Source: Clostridia bacterium (GTDB taxonomy: Bacteria > Bacillota > Clostridia > Oscillospirales > QAMX01). Taken from it: a stretch of 64,000 nucleotides of DNA. The notes under the pieces were generated by a model that saw only the letters and a program-made list of their open reading frames with translations, ran no database searches and was not told where the DNA came from. Within the stretch, counting starts at the first letter, position 1. Every line of letters begins with the position of its first letter. Of the stretch, positions 1 through 8,542 are shown piece after piece. The translations under genes were made by a program, and so were the position numbers. The stretch spans positions 21,423 through 85,422 of the forward strand of contig JAFXIT010000041.1 of assembly GCA_017532825.1 (NCBI GenBank), in the 5' to 3' direction.

Positions 1-98
1 TCGGAGAGGGTCTGCTGTACCGTCGGCTCATCCTTTTGGATCTGCCAGCCGTGGTAAGCGGTGCCCTCGTATGACAAAAGAAGGGCGGTATTTCTCAT
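1..98 (-). CDS. truA: tRNA pseudouridine synthase A (N-terminal fragment)
   Basis: Only the first 32 codons are inside the window; the gene runs off the left edge. The reading begins MRNTALLLSYEGTAYHGWQI and continues with QKDEPTVQQTLS, the typical TruA N-terminus (a YxGTxYxGWQ segment that lies at the start of the catalytic domain). TruA converts uridines 38-40 of tRNA anticodon stems to pseudouridine. Its ATG overlaps the ecfT stop codon in an ATGA arrangement, so it is probably translationally coupled to ecfT. An ecfA-ecfA-ecfT-truA order is common in Firmicutes. The catalytic Asp lies outside the window and cannot be checked. Confidence 0.88.
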   Translation of the reverse strand, partial: MRNTALLLSYEGTAYHGWQIQKDEPTVQQTLS

Positions 99-901
99 AT
101 TCCAAACCTTCCAAGCAGTATGATACCGACCTGTATGGCAAGCATCACAAGTCCTGCCGCAAGGTCGACCCCGCCTGCCTTCATGGCACGGTACTTCGTT
201 CTGCCCTCGCCGCCTCTGTAGCAACGGCATTCCATCGCAAGCGCAAGCTCGTCGGCACGTCTGAAGGCGCTGACAAACAACGGTACAAGCAGCGGCACAA
301 GCGCCTTGGCCCTGCGCAGCAGGTTTCCGCTTTCAAAGTCGGCACCTCTTGCCCTTTGTGCAGACATTATCTTGTCGGTCTCCTCAATGAGGATGGGTAT
401 AAACCGAAGGGCAATGGTCATCATCATTGCAAGCTCGTGAACGGGAAAGCGCAGCTTTGCAAGGGGCTTGAAAAGCCGTTCGACACCGTCAGTCAGCATC
501 GTGGGCGAGGTGGTGTAGGTAAGCATCGAGGTCCCTGCGACGAGGAACATTATCCTAAGCACCATATAAAGTGCTCTGAGGAGTCCCTCCTGCGTGATGG
601 TGATAAACTTCCAGCTCCATAATACCGTCTCTCCTCTTGCGTAAAGCAGGTTGAGAACGGCGGTAAATATCATAAATATGAGTATGGGCTTCAGGCTTTT
701 CAGAATGAGCTTTACCGATATTTTGGATATAAGGACGGTATAGAGCAGGAAAAGAAAGACAAGAGCGTATCCGCAGGGGGTGCTTGCGGTGAATACCATC
801 ACTATAAACCAAAGCGTATATACGATCTTAAAGCGAGGGTCTACACGGTGGACGGCGCTTTGTCCCGGAAAGAACTGGCCTAAAGTGATGTCCTTAAGCA
901 T
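95..901 (-). CDS. ecfT: ECF transporter transmembrane subunit EcfT
   Basis: EcfT is the membrane scaffold of energy-coupling factor vitamin/metal importers; it joins the two EcfA ATPases to interchangeable substrate-binding S components. The 268-residue protein is mostly hydrophobic, with several membrane helices in the first half, and carries the two coupling-helix motifs: an AQRARGADF segment (Ala-Arg-Gly) and a later CRCYRG segment. I chose the start MLKDITLGQF because it has an AAAGGAGG ribosome site and overlaps the ecfA2 stop by eight bases; an upstream in-frame start would lie deeper inside ecfA2. No S component is encoded nearby, so this looks like a shared (group II) module and the vitamin cannot be predicted. 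Confidence 0.93.
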   Translation of the reverse strand: MLKDITLGQFFPGQSAVHRVDPRFKIVYTLWFIVMVFTASTPCGYALVFLFLLYTVLISKISVKLILKSLKPILIFMIFTAVLNLLYARGETVLWSWKFITITQEGLLRALYMVLRIMFLVAGTSMLTYTTSPTMLTDGVERLFKPLAKLRFPVHELAMMMTIALRFIPILIEETDKIMSAQRARGADFESGNLLRRAKALVPLLVPLFVSAFRRADELALAMECRCYRGGEGRTKYRAMKAGGVDLAAGLVMLAIQVGIILLGRFGI

Positions 902-1763
902 TGCCGTCCCTCCTTTGCTTGAGAGACATAAGTGCTCTTGCAGCACCCTCGGAGGTATACTCTGCGGTGTCTACGTCTATTCCCATTGCGGCAAGACGTG
1001 AAAGTACTCTCGGCACAAAGGGAAGCTCAAGCCCCATTTTCTTAAGGCTCTCTCCCATGCGAAAGACCTCTTTCGGGGTCCCGTCGATGGTCATACGTCC
1101 CCCGTCAAGCACTAAAATGCGCTCTGCGACACGGGAAACATCCTCCATGCTGTGGGAAACTATCATAACGGTATTGCCACCCTCACGGTGGTATCTGCCG
1201 ATATAGTCAAGTATAGCATCCTTGCCCTTGGGGTCAAGGCCTGCGGCAGGCTCGTCAAGGATGAGAACCTCGGGTGACATGGCGATAACGCCTGCGATGG
1301 CCACACGGCGCTTTTCGCCGCCGGAAAGCTCAAAGGGTGATTTTTTGAGCATAGCCGAGCTTATTCCGGTTATCTCGGAGGCGTGCTCAACGGCACGTCG
1401 GACACCGTCCTCATCAAGGCCCATATTTTTAGGGCCGAAGGCAATGTCCTTTTCGACGGTCTCCTCAAATATCTGGTACTCGGGAAACTGGAATACCAGA
1501 CCTACCCGAGAGCGCACCGAGTGTATCTTCTTAGGCTCCTCCCAGATATCCTTTCCCTCAAGCAACACCCTTCCCGAGGTCGGCTTTAAAAGCCCGTTAA
1601 AGTGCTTTATAAGGGTGGACTTACCCGAGCCGGTATGTCCGATTATACCCGTAAAGCTTCCCTTTTCGACCGAGAGATCAAGGCCGTCAAGGGCCTTAAA
1701 CTCGAAGGGGGTTCCCGGACTGTATATATGGGTTAATTTTTCACACTGAAGGATAACTGACAT
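894..1763 (-). CDS. ecfA2: ECF transporter ATP-binding subunit EcfA2
   Basis: One of the two cytoplasmic ATPases powering the ECF importer. The 289-residue protein has Walker A GHTGSGKST near residue 43, a Q-loop FQFPEYQIF, the ABC signature LSGGEKRRV and Walker B VLILDEPAAGLD, followed by the H-loop in VSHSMEDV. The N-terminus with an IYSPGTPFEFKALDGL segment is characteristic of EcfA2. Its ATG shares a base with the ecfA1 stop (TAATG) and its own stop overlaps ecfT, so the three transporter genes are translationally linked. No residue is missing that would suggest loss of ATPase activity. Confidence 0.95.
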   Translation of the reverse strand: MSVILQCEKLTHIYSPGTPFEFKALDGLDLSVEKGSFTGIIGHTGSGKSTLIKHFNGLLKPTSGRVLLEGKDIWEEPKKIHSVRSRVGLVFQFPEYQIFEETVEKDIAFGPKNMGLDEDGVRRAVEHASEITGISSAMLKKSPFELSGGEKRRVAIAGVIAMSPEVLILDEPAAGLDPKGKDAILDYIGRYHREGGNTVMIVSHSMEDVSRVAERILVLDGGRMTIDGTPKEVFRMGESLKKMGLELPFVPRVLSRLAAMGIDVDTAEYTSEGAARALMSLKQRRDGNA

Positions 1764-2617
1764 TACTTCTCATTCAACCAATCGTATATCGCATTTGCGC
1801 ACCGCTCATCCCCAAACGCATCTAACGGGACGTCGGCACCGAGCTTTCGCAGATTATACAGCAGCAGTGTCGCATTCGGCACCGTCAGCCCTATCTGCGA
1901 GAGCCTTTCGGGGTCGGAAAAGACCTCCGAGGGGGTTCCGTCAAGGTAGATACTGCCCTTATCGAGCACTATCACCCTGTCGGCCTGTGCCGCCTCACTC
2001 ATGTGGTGGGTTATCATAACGACGGTCAGGTCGTATTCCTCCCTGAGCCGCTTTACCGTCTCCATTACCTCCCGTCTGCCCGAAGGGTCAAGCATGGCGG
2101 TCGGTTCGTCAAGCACTATGCACTCCGGACGCATTGCAATAACGCCCGCAATGGCTATACGCTGCTTCTGTCCGCCCGAAAGGAGGTGTGGCGCATGGTT
2201 TTTAAATGCGGTCATTCCGACCGCCGCAAGGGCATCGTCCACCCTTTTGACTATCTCCTCACGCTCAAGGCCGAGGTTTTCGGGGGCAAATGCAACGTCC
2301 TCGTCCACGACCGAGGCAACTATCTGGTTGTCGGGATTCTGAAAGACCATACCGACCCTGCGGCGTATCTCATAAAGAAGCCCGTCATCTGCGGTATCCA
2401 TACCCGAAACGTAGCAGCAGCCGCCCGAGGGCAGGTGTACGGCGTTAAAATGCTTGACAAGGGTCGACTTTCCCGAGCCGTTTCTGCCAAGCAGTGCAAC
2501 GAAGCTTCCCTTGGCTATTTCAAGGTCAAGCCCGTCTATTATAACTCTGCCGGGTATACCCTCTTCTCTTGAGTCGTATACGAAGCTGAGCTTTTCTGTT
2601 TTAATAATGCTTTCCAT
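1763..2617 (-). CDS. ecfA1: ECF transporter ATP-binding subunit EcfA1
   Basis: The partner ATPase of EcfA2 in the ECF importer. It is 284 residues long with Walker A GRNGSGKST, Q-loop FQNPDNQIV, signature LSGGQKQRI, Walker B CIVLDEPTAMLD and an H-loop in ITHHMSEA. The FQNPDNQ Q-loop is typical of EcfA1/CbiO. It starts only 12 bases after the methyltransferase stop and ends by sharing a base with the ecfA2 start, so it belongs to the same minus-strand transcription unit. EcfA1 and EcfA2 form an asymmetric heterodimer that docks on EcfT. Confidence 0.95.
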   Translation of the reverse strand: MESIIKTEKLSFVYDSREEGIPGRVIIDGLDLEIAKGSFVALLGRNGSGKSTLVKHFNAVHLPSGGCCYVSGMDTADDGLLYEIRRRVGMVFQNPDNQIVASVVDEDVAFAPENLGLEREEIVKRVDDALAAVGMTAFKNHAPHLLSGGQKQRIAIAGVIAMRPECIVLDEPTAMLDPSGRREVMETVKRLREEYDLTVVMITHHMSEAAQADRVIVLDKGSIYLDGTPSEVFSDPERLSQIGLTVPNATLLLYNLRKLGADVPLDAFGDERCANAIYDWLNEK

Positions 2618-2629
2618 AGTATTCTTCCG

Positions 2630-3496
2630 TTATTTTGCGCTCCAACGCACGCTTGCGCCGCAGGGAAGCGCAAGACCGCTCTCTCTTACGGGCAGTCCCA
2701 GCTCTCCCGAAACGCAAACTCCCCTGTCCTTGCCCAAAGAGCTTGCAACGATGTATTCCATAGTCGAGGGAGAAAGCCCCGTCGAGTAGGAGTTCACAAG
2801 GAAAAACAGCGGATCGTCCGAAAGTACGCCGACTGCCTTTTTGACGAAGGGTGCTATCTCGTCCTCAAGCTTCCAGACCTCGCCCGAGGGACCTCTGCCG
2901 TAGGACGGAGGATCCATTATTATGCCGTCGTAACGTCTGCCGCGGCGTATCTCACGGTCGATAAACGCTCCGCAATCATCGACTATCCACCTTATGGGTC
3001 TGTCTGCGACACCCGAGGAGGCGGCGTTTTCTCTGGCCATGGCGACCATACCCTTTGCGGCATCGACGTGGCAGACCCTTGCGCCTGCGGCGGATGCGGC
3101 AATGGTTGCACCGCCCGTATAGGCAAAGAGGTTTAAAACGTTTATCTCACGGCCCTCGTCGACGGCCTTCTTTATAAGCCCCGAAAACCAGTCCCAGTTG
3201 GTCGCCTGCTCGGGGAATATGCCCGTATGCTTAAAGTTCATAGCCTTGACGTTGAAGGTAAGCTCACGGTAGCCTATCTGCCAGGATGGAGGCAGACCGT
3301 TTTTGTCCCATGCGCCGCCGCCCGACGAGGAGCGGGAGTATCTGGCGTCGTATTTCCTCCAAAGCTCGGGGGATGTCTTGGGCCAGATCGCCTGCGGATC
3401 GGGTCTTACCAGTATATAGCTGCCCCAGCGTTCGAGCCTTTCGCCGCCGCCGCAATCCAGCAGTTGATAATCTTTCCATCCGTTACTGATCCACAC
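2630..3496 (-). CDS. Class I SAM-dependent methyltransferase (RlmI/RlmK-like)
   Basis: A 288-residue Rossmann-fold methyltransferase related to the RlmI/RlmK family that methylates bases in 23S rRNA. Seen in the sequence: motif I VLNLFAYTGGATIAASAAGA, an acidic post-I strand ending CHVDAAKGM, and motif IV IIMDPPSYGRG, the DPPSYG form shared with rRNA cytosine methyltransferases. The N-terminal PUA domain found in full-length RlmI is absent; residues 1-85 instead form a short beta-rich segment beginning WISNGWKDYQLLDCGGGERL. The start is GTG with a weak GGGGTG site. It heads the operon that continues into ecfA1-ecfA2-ecfT-truA. The exact RNA target is unknown. Confidence 0.82.
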   Translation of the reverse strand: MWISNGWKDYQLLDCGGGERLERWGSYILVRPDPQAIWPKTSPELWRKYDARYSRSSSGGGAWDKNGLPPSWQIGYRELTFNVKAMNFKHTGIFPEQATNWDWFSGLIKKAVDEGREINVLNLFAYTGGATIAASAAGARVCHVDAAKGMVAMARENAASSGVADRPIRWIVDDCGAFIDREIRRGRRYDGIIMDPPSYGRGPSGEVWKLEDEIAPFVKKAVGVLSDDPLFFLVNSYSTGLSPSTMEYIVASSLGKDRGVCVSGELGLPVRESGLALPCGASVRWSAK

Positions 3497-3523
3497 CTAT
3501 AAACACCCCATTTTTATTAGTAT

Positions 3524-3553
3524 ATTTTACCACATACAGCACTTTAAAGTCAA
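3524..3553 (-). promoter_or_regulatory. Sigma-A promoter of the methyltransferase-ecf-truA operon
   Basis: On the minus strand TTGACT is followed after 18 bp by TAAAAT, about 30 bases before the methyltransferase GTG. It lies back to back with the GH95 promoter on the other strand. Confidence 0.6.
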
Positions 3554-3556
3554 GTC

Positions 3557-3585
3557 TTGCAGCAGGGACAAAAATAGGTTAAAAT
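3557..3585 (+). promoter_or_regulatory. Sigma-A promoter of the GH95 gene
   Basis: TTGCAG, 17 bp, TAAAAT, followed by an ACGGAGGGG ribosome site and ATG. The divergent minus-strand promoter begins only a few bases away, so one regulator bound here could affect both units. Confidence 0.55.
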
Positions 3586-3607
3586 GTAAACACGGAGGGG
3601 ATATTTT

Positions 3608-5794
3608 ATGAACGATATGCTCAAATACGACACTCCCGCAAAAAACTGGTTTTGCGGTCTTCCCATCGGTAACGGCCGCCTTGCGGCAATGGTGCAAAGC
3701 GGCGACGAAGGTGACCTTCTCACCCTCAACAACGAGTGGCTCTGGCGCGGTCGGTACCGTGAAAAACCCCTCGAGGACGTATCCGACCGTCTTGACGAGG
3801 TGCGCTCCCTTCTGTTAAACAAGCACTATCCCGAGGCCTCAAAGCTTGCAAACGACCTCTTCGGAGGCAACGGCGGCATAAGCGGCATACCCCAGAGGGT
3901 GGATGCCTATCAGGTCGCAGCCGATCTCCGCCTCACCCCACACCGCAGCTTCTGCACACGCAGTCTCGATATTACCCGCGGAGTTGCCTCGGTCTGCCGT
4001 GAAGGCGGTCTCAAGGGGGAATTCTTTGCCTCCTGCATCGGAAGCGGAATATATGCAAGATACTCCTCAGACGAGGTCTTCGACCTTGATGCCGAGCTTA
4101 CACGTGTGGATGATCCCAACGTCGACCGTTTCATCATCGCACAAAACAGACTTTCTCTCTTTTGCGGATTTAAGGACGGAATCTCCTTTGAAGTATCGGC
4201 AGAGCTGATTACCGACGGGAAAAAGGAGTATTCAAACGGCGTCTGCAGAATTCGCTCGGCGACCTACGTTGAATGCCGCTGTGACGTGACTACCGATGTC
4301 CGTCCGCAGGCAAAGGCCGAATTTCTTCCCTGGTGCGAGGAATTCGCTTCCCACTGCGACAGGTTCTCTTCCGCAATGAACGCCTTCCGCCTCGAGCTCG
4401 ATACCGCAGAGGACTCCCCTCTTTCGACCGACGAACGCGTCAGGGCAGTCAAAGCGGGAAACACCGATGTAGGTCTTAACCTTTTATACTTCAACTTCGG
4501 AAGATATCTCTTCCTTTCGTCCACGATCATAGGCGAGCTTCCGGCAAATCTGCAGGGAAAGTGGAACGATATGATCTCACCGCCCTGGGAAAGCGACTAC
4601 CATTTCGACATAAACCTCGAAATGAACTACTGGGGCGCCGAGACCCTGGGAATGCCCCGCAGCGTTGAGCCGTTAGTCGACTACCTGCTCTCCTTTATCC
4701 CCTCTGCACGTATTGCGGCAAAAAAGCTTTACGGATGCAGAGGAATCTGTCTTCCCCTGCAGACCGATGCATGGGGCATTTCCACACCCGAGGCCTACGG
4801 TTGGGCGGTATGGATAGGCGCCGCACCCTGGATGGCGCAGCACCTTTGGCGGCACTACACCTATTCGGGCGACGTCGGATTTCTTCGTGACAAGGCCTAC
4901 CTCTTCTTTAAGGAAGTTGCCGAGTTTTACGAGGATTACCTCGTCGACATCGACGGTAGGCTTGAGATACTCCCCTCCCAATCTCCCGAAAACCGCTTCA
5001 TCGGTTGCGGCAACATGCCCGTAGCCATCTGCATTTCGGCGGCGATGGACGTCCAGCTTGCATACGATGCCCTGACCTACGCCGCAGATGCGGCAAATAT
5101 ACTCGGTATTGACCGTGAAAGGGCCGAAAAGTGGCTTGAAATGCGCTCAAAGCTACCGCCCTTCGGTATCGGCTCGGACGGCAGACTGCTTGAGTGGCGG
5201 GAGGAATTTGACGAAGACGAGCCCGGCCACAGACATCTTTCCCACCTCTACGGACTCTACCCCGGAGAGCTGTTCACCCCCGAAAAAAACTCCGCACAGT
5301 ACCATGCCGCCATACGCTCCCTGCGTTACCGTCTTGCACAAGGCGGCGGCCACACCGGCTGGAGCCGTGCATGGGTAGCGGCACTTATGGCCCGTATCGG
5401 TGATGCCGAGGGCTTTGAGGAGCACTATACCGCCCTTGCGGTCGACTTTGCAACCGACAGTCTGCTCGACATCCACCCCTACGGCGACGGTAATTTTGTC
5501 TTCCAGATCGACGGAAACTTCGGCGGTATGGCGGCGGTATCCGAGGCTCTTGTTTCCAAGGCCGACGGCGTATTCCGTCTGCTCCACACCCTGCCAAAGT
5601 CCTGGCTCAAGGGAGGACGTATGAGCGGAATGCGCCTTGAAGGCGGACACACCCTCGCATTTGAGTGGAAGGACGGCCGTGTATGCAGGGGCGAATTAAG
5701 GCTTGGCTATAGCGGAGCTGCAGGTCTTTCCTTCAACGGAAAGGTTCACCTCTTTGAGGGAAAAGAGGGCGAAGTCCTGCCTTTTGAGGGCTGA
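3608..5794 (+). CDS. Glycoside hydrolase family 95 alpha-L-fucosidase-like enzyme
   Basis: Predicted to cut terminal alpha-L-fucose (alpha-1,2 in the characterised family members) or alpha-L-galactose from glycans. The 728-residue protein starts with the GH95 beta-sandwich segment containing LPIGNGRLAAMV, then has the barrel region with NLQGKWNDMISPPWESDYHF (about residue 315) followed by an INLEMNYW segment, which carries the paired catalytic asparagines of the family. An LPSQSPENR segment near residue 457 matches the region of the general acid glutamate. GHTGWSRAW lies near residue 580. There is no signal peptide, so the enzyme is probably cytoplasmic and acts on imported oligosaccharides. 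It is transcribed alone. Substrate is inferred from family only. Confidence 0.88.
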   Translation: MNDMLKYDTPAKNWFCGLPIGNGRLAAMVQSGDEGDLLTLNNEWLWRGRYREKPLEDVSDRLDEVRSLLLNKHYPEASKLANDLFGGNGGISGIPQRVDAYQVAADLRLTPHRSFCTRSLDITRGVASVCREGGLKGEFFASCIGSGIYARYSSDEVFDLDAELTRVDDPNVDRFIIAQNRLSLFCGFKDGISFEVSAELITDGKKEYSNGVCRIRSATYVECRCDVTTDVRPQAKAEFLPWCEEFASHCDRFSSAMNAFRLELDTAEDSPLSTDERVRAVKAGNTDVGLNLLYFNFGRYLFLSSTIIGELPANLQGKWNDMISPPWESDYHFDINLEMNYWGAETLGMPRSVEPLVDYLLSFIPSARIAAKKLYGCRGICLPLQTDAWGISTPEAYGWAVWIGAAPWMAQHLWRHYTYSGDVGFLRDKAYLFFKEVAEFYEDYLVDIDGRLEILPSQSPENRFIGCGNMPVAICISAAMDVQLAYDALTYAADAANILGIDRERAEKWLEMRSKLPPFGIGSDGRLLEWREEFDEDEPGHRHLSHLYGLYPGELFTPEKNSAQYHAAIRSLRYRLAQGGGHTGWSRAWVAALMARIGDAEGFEEHYTALAVDFATDSLLDIHPYGDGNFVFQIDGNFGGMAAVSEALVSKADGVFRLLHTLPKSWLKGGRMSGMRLEGGHTLAFEWKDGRVCRGELRLGYSGAAGLSFNGKVHLFEGKEGEVLPFEG

Positions 5795-5799
5795 CGGTA

Positions 5800-5828
5800 T
5801 TGATTTTGGGCGGGATCTGGTGTATAAT
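5800..5828 (+). promoter_or_regulatory. Sigma-A promoter of metA
   Basis: TTGATT, 17 bp, TATAAT. The predicted transcript begins about 28 bases before the metA ATG, which leaves no room for a SAM or T-box leader; any control of this gene must act at the promoter or the enzyme. Confidence 0.75.
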
Positions 5829-5862
5829 ATCCCCCAAAGCATCATCGAAAGGACCTTAAGCA

Positions 5863-6783
5863 ATGCCCATCACAATACAAAACGGACTTCCCGCAAGGGA
5901 GATCCTTGAAAATGAAAATATATTCGTCATGGACGAGGCCAGAGCAAGCTCGCAGGACATCCGTCCCCTGGAGATCCTCGTGCTCAACCTTATGCCCACC
6001 AAGCAGGTTACCGAGTGCCAGCTCTTCAGGTCGCTCTCAAACACCCCCCTGCAGATAAAGGTCGACCTTTTGCAGACCTCTACCTACACCTCTAAAAACA
6101 CCTCCCAGGAGCATCTTCTATCCTTTTATAAGACATTTTCGCAGGTAAAGCATAAAAAGTATGACGGCATGATAATCACCGGTGCGCCCGTTGAGCACCT
6201 TGAATTTGAAGATGTCGAGTACTGGGACGAGCTCTGCGAGATAATGGAGTGGTCAAAGGAGCACGTTCACTCCTGCTTCCACATCTGCTGGGGCGCACAG
6301 GCAGGTCTTTACTACCACTACGGCGTTCCCAAGCGTCCGCTTCCCGAGAAGATGTTCGGCATCTTCCATCACAGCATTCAGCGTCCCAAGATGCCCCTTG
6401 TCCGAGGATTTAATGACCGATTCCTCGCCCCCCATTCCAGGCACACCGAGACACCCGTTTCGGAGATACTTGCTCGCCCCGAGCTGGAGCTCGTCGCTCT
6501 GTCGGATATTGCGGGAGCCTACATAGTATCTGCCAAGAACGGGAGACAGATATTTGTGACGGGACACTCGGAGTACGATGCGCTCACCCTTGATGCCGAA
6601 TATCGCCGTGACAAGGCAAAGGGGCTGGATATTGCCGTCCCCTATAACTACTATCCAAACGACGATCCCTCCCAGATCCCCCTCAACACCTGGCGTGCCC
6701 ACGCAAACCTCCTCTATTCCAACTGGCTTAACTACTACGTATACCAGTCTACCCCCTACGACCTCTCGAAGGTGGACAAATAA
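5863..6783 (+). CDS. metA: Homoserine O-acetyltransferase (MetA family)
   Basis: First committed step of methionine synthesis: acylation of L-homoserine. The 306-residue protein has the family N-terminus [20 protein letters not shown] and the glutaminase-like fold residues: nucleophile Cys142 (in ICWGAQAG), and the His235/Glu237 pair in FVTGHSEYD. Residue 111 is Glu (GAPVE). Work on MetA homologs showed that Glu at this position favours acetyl-CoA whereas Gly favours succinyl-CoA, so acetyl-CoA is the predicted donor. The length is normal. It has an AAAGGA ribosome site, is transcribed alone, and ends at its own terminator. Confidence 0.95.
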   Translation: MPITIQNGLPAREILENENIFVMDEARASSQDIRPLEILVLNLMPTKQVTECQLFRSLSNTPLQIKVDLLQTSTYTSKNTSQEHLLSFYKTFSQVKHKKYDGMIITGAPVEHLEFEDVEYWDELCEIMEWSKEHVHSCFHICWGAQAGLYYHYGVPKRPLPEKMFGIFHHSIQRPKMPLVRGFNDRFLAPHSRHTETPVSEILARPELELVALSDIAGAYIVSAKNGRQIFVTGHSEYDALTLDAEYRRDKAKGLDIAVPYNYYPNDDPSQIPLNTWRAHANLLYSNWLNYYVYQSTPYDLSKVDK

Positions 6784-6790
6784 AAGAATC

Positions 6791-6831
6791 AGGAGCTGTG
6801 ATCCGACACGGAACACGGCTCCTTTGTTTTT
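6791..6831 (+). terminator. Intrinsic terminator of metA
   Basis: A ten-base stem (AGGAGCTGTG with CACGGCTCCT, one G-T pair) followed by TTGTTTTT. Confidence 0.75.
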
Positions 6832-6832
6832 C

Positions 6833-6861
6833 TTGACACGGCGGCCTTCGTGTAGTATAAT
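6833..6861 (+). promoter_or_regulatory. Sigma-A promoter upstream of the GNAT gene
   Basis: A perfect TTGACA, 17 bp, TATAAT, starting two bases after the metA terminator U-tract. The leader to the acetyltransferase start is about 175 bases, unusually long for this window. Confidence 0.8.
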
Positions 6862-6881
6862 CCTTTTGAAAGGAGGGCCCT

Positions 6882-6998
6882 GTGTTAAGAACGACATATT
6901 ACATCATCAGTCCAAGAAACCGCTCAGTCTGCTTTACTTTGCAGGGGCTTGCGTGTGTTTTTCTTGGCGTTTTTTATTGTTCTTTGCACTTTTTGTAA
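6882..6998 (+). CDS. Possible 38-codon leader ORF before the GNAT gene
   Basis: A GTG codon stands five bases after an AGGAGG ribosome site just downstream of a perfect promoter. The frame gives a 38-residue, hydrophobic and Cys/Phe-rich peptide (beginning LRTTYYIISPRNR, ending YCSLHFL). I do not recognise it. It could be a regulatory leader peptide, a small membrane peptide, or chance. Against it: no terminator hairpin follows it before the acetyltransferase gene, so there is no obvious attenuation mechanism, and a second hydrophobic reading exists in another frame. Confidence 0.3.
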   Translation: MLRTTYYIISPRNRSVCFTLQGLACVFLGVFYCSLHFL

Positions 6999-7044
6999 CC
7001 CTGTATTGTTTATTATATCAACTGTATGTAATGGAGGGTAATTA

Positions 7045-7959
7045 ATGAACGGTACGGATTTTATTATTTGCAAAGCAGATCATGAACAACGAAATTATGT
7101 TTTGAAGCACTACACTATAAAAGAGGACAAAGAACGATTAAATGCAATCATCTATGTAGCAACCGATAAAGGCAACGAAATAATCGGAAGGATCATCGTC
7201 AAAGAAAGAGTCGTTCCAGAGCCCATAGGAGGAAAATATTGGTACATTGAAAATCTTTTCGTTCATCCAAAACACAGACGTAAAGGGGTCGCAACCGCCT
7301 TGGTCGACGAAATAAAAAAGAAAGCCTACCTGTCAGACATTGTATATCTTTACGGTTCTGCAAATGCGTCTGTTGAAGCAAGTATGTTTTGGTTTAATCA
7401 AGGTTTTTCGATGCATGCATACGGCAAAAAGGAGACAGATGAAGACAAGCCTCTGCTTTTCGGAAACTACAATCATCTTTTCAGCTATTGTATCCGTCGA
7501 AAAGTCTTGCTCGGAGATAACCCATCTGTCCGTATAAGAACAGCTTCAGAGGACGAGATCCCGCAATTGATAAGCAAATACTCAACCGATGAAAGGATAA
7601 ATACCTTTTTACTGGATAAAATAGAGTCTCTTTTTGGATTCGTTGCAATTGGGGATGAGAATGTTATAAAAGGAGTAATACTTGCCTCACCCGACAGCAT
7701 GAAAGCGCCCTTAGACTGTACTCGGTGGTGGATATTCTTATACGTTGATCCGCAATTCAGACATCACGGAATAGGGAGATCGCTTGTATCCGGGTTGTAT
7801 TGTCGCGCAAAAGAAGAACGGACTGTGCAACTTACGAATTTCTCCGCTGCCGGGGACGATATCGGCTTTTGGTACGAGCTTGGTTTTGACATCTTTTATT
7901 TTGATGCAGATCCGACTACCGGAAAACGCCCCGTCGTGGCAATGATTAGGGTAAACTAA
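7045..7959 (+). CDS. Tandem-domain GNAT family N-acetyltransferase
   Basis: A 304-residue protein made of two GNAT folds. Domain 1 (about residues 1-150) has YIENLFVHPKHRRKGVATAL, the acetyl-CoA pyrophosphate loop pattern RRKGVA. Domain 2 (about 155-304) has IFLYVDPQFRHHGIGRSLV, again an R/HHGIG loop, and ends with the FWYELGFDIFYF strand-helix typical of the fold. Substrate is unknown; such proteins acetylate small molecules, antibiotics or protein N-termini. Base composition is clearly more AT-rich than the neighbouring genes and codon choice differs (many AAA, ATA, TTT codons), which suggests horizontal acquisition. A GGAGGG ribosome site precedes the ATG, and a strong terminator follows. 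Confidence 0.85.
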   Translation: MNGTDFIICKADHEQRNYVLKHYTIKEDKERLNAIIYVATDKGNEIIGRIIVKERVVPEPIGGKYWYIENLFVHPKHRRKGVATALVDEIKKKAYLSDIVYLYGSANASVEASMFWFNQGFSMHAYGKKETDEDKPLLFGNYNHLFSYCIRRKVLLGDNPSVRIRTASEDEIPQLISKYSTDERINTFLLDKIESLFGFVAIGDENVIKGVILASPDSMKAPLDCTRWWIFLYVDPQFRHHGIGRSLVSGLYCRAKEERTVQLTNFSAAGDDIGFWYELGFDIFYFDADPTTGKRPVVAMIRVN

Positions 7960-7995
7960 GCGCAAAATACCGCTCAGTCAGGTATTGAAACGGCG

Positions 7996-8035
7996 AAAAG
8001 CCGATCTGCGGATTACCGCAGGTCGGCTTTTTGCA
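7996..8035 (+). terminator. Intrinsic terminator of the GNAT gene
   Basis: A 16-base stem (AAAAGCCGATCTGCGG with a near-perfect complement) closed by an ATTA tetraloop, ending in a T-run. Its A-rich 5' side lets it serve the minus-strand Nudix gene as well. Confidence 0.88.
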
Positions 8036-8043
8036 ATACGAGG

Positions 8044-8487
8044 TTACTTCAGTTGGTATTTCCATTTATCTGCATCTTTATAGTAAAAAAACTCGCTCAA
8101 GCTCTCTTCCGTAAAAACACGGAGCATATCCTTCATATCAAGAGCGAGGTTGAGCTTGGAGAGGTCGTCAAGACCCACCCAGCGTACCTCGCCTTCGGCG
8201 CTCGAGCGCAGTTGTCCCTCAAAAGATGTAGCCTTGTAAAACAGCACTACGTATCTGCAGTTGTCTTCATACCAATCCTTGACCCCGCAAAGCTGCGGAG
8301 AGCGGATATCGAGTCCCGTCTCCTCCCGAACCTCTCGGATGACCGCATCGGTAAAGGACTCTCCCTCCTCCACGTGTCCGCCGGGAAAGGTGATGCCGGG
8401 CCAGTCCTTCTTTTTTCTGTCAATAACGACGACCCGATTTTCATGGCATATCATGCACATATTTGTAAATTCGACCTTTTCAAACAT
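8044..8487 (-). CDS. Nudix hydrolase (MutT-like)
   Basis: A 147-residue Nudix hydrolase. The Nudix box is intact: GGHVEEGESF through DAVIREVREETGLDI, matching Gx5Ex7REUxEExGU. These enzymes split nucleoside diphosphates linked to another moiety; the MutT branch removes 8-oxo-dGTP or similar nucleotides. The N-terminus (MFEKVEFTNMCMICHENRVV) forms the first strands of the fold. I chose this ATG over an upstream in-frame one because it follows a GGGGTGG stretch and fits the family N-terminus. It stands alone, between the serA terminator and the GNAT terminator. The true substrate cannot be told. Confidence 0.85.
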   Translation of the reverse strand: MFEKVEFTNMCMICHENRVVVIDRKKKDWPGITFPGGHVEEGESFTDAVIREVREETGLDIRSPQLCGVKDWYEDNCRYVVLFYKATSFEGQLRSSAEGEVRWVGLDDLSKLNLALDMKDMLRVFTEESLSEFFYYKDADKWKYQLK

Positions 8488-8511
8488 AGTACCACCCCAT
8501 ACTCTGCCTAT

Positions 8512-8540
8512 ATAATACCACATTCGGCCGATTTATACAA
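8512..8540 (-). promoter_or_regulatory. Sigma-A promoter of the Nudix gene
   Basis: TTGTAT, 17 bp, TATTAT on the minus strand, directly downstream of the serA terminator. Confidence 0.5.
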
Positions 8541-8542
8541 CA

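Noticed and set aside
5795..5862. Possible SAM riboswitch before metA
   Set aside because: The predicted leader is about 28 bases.
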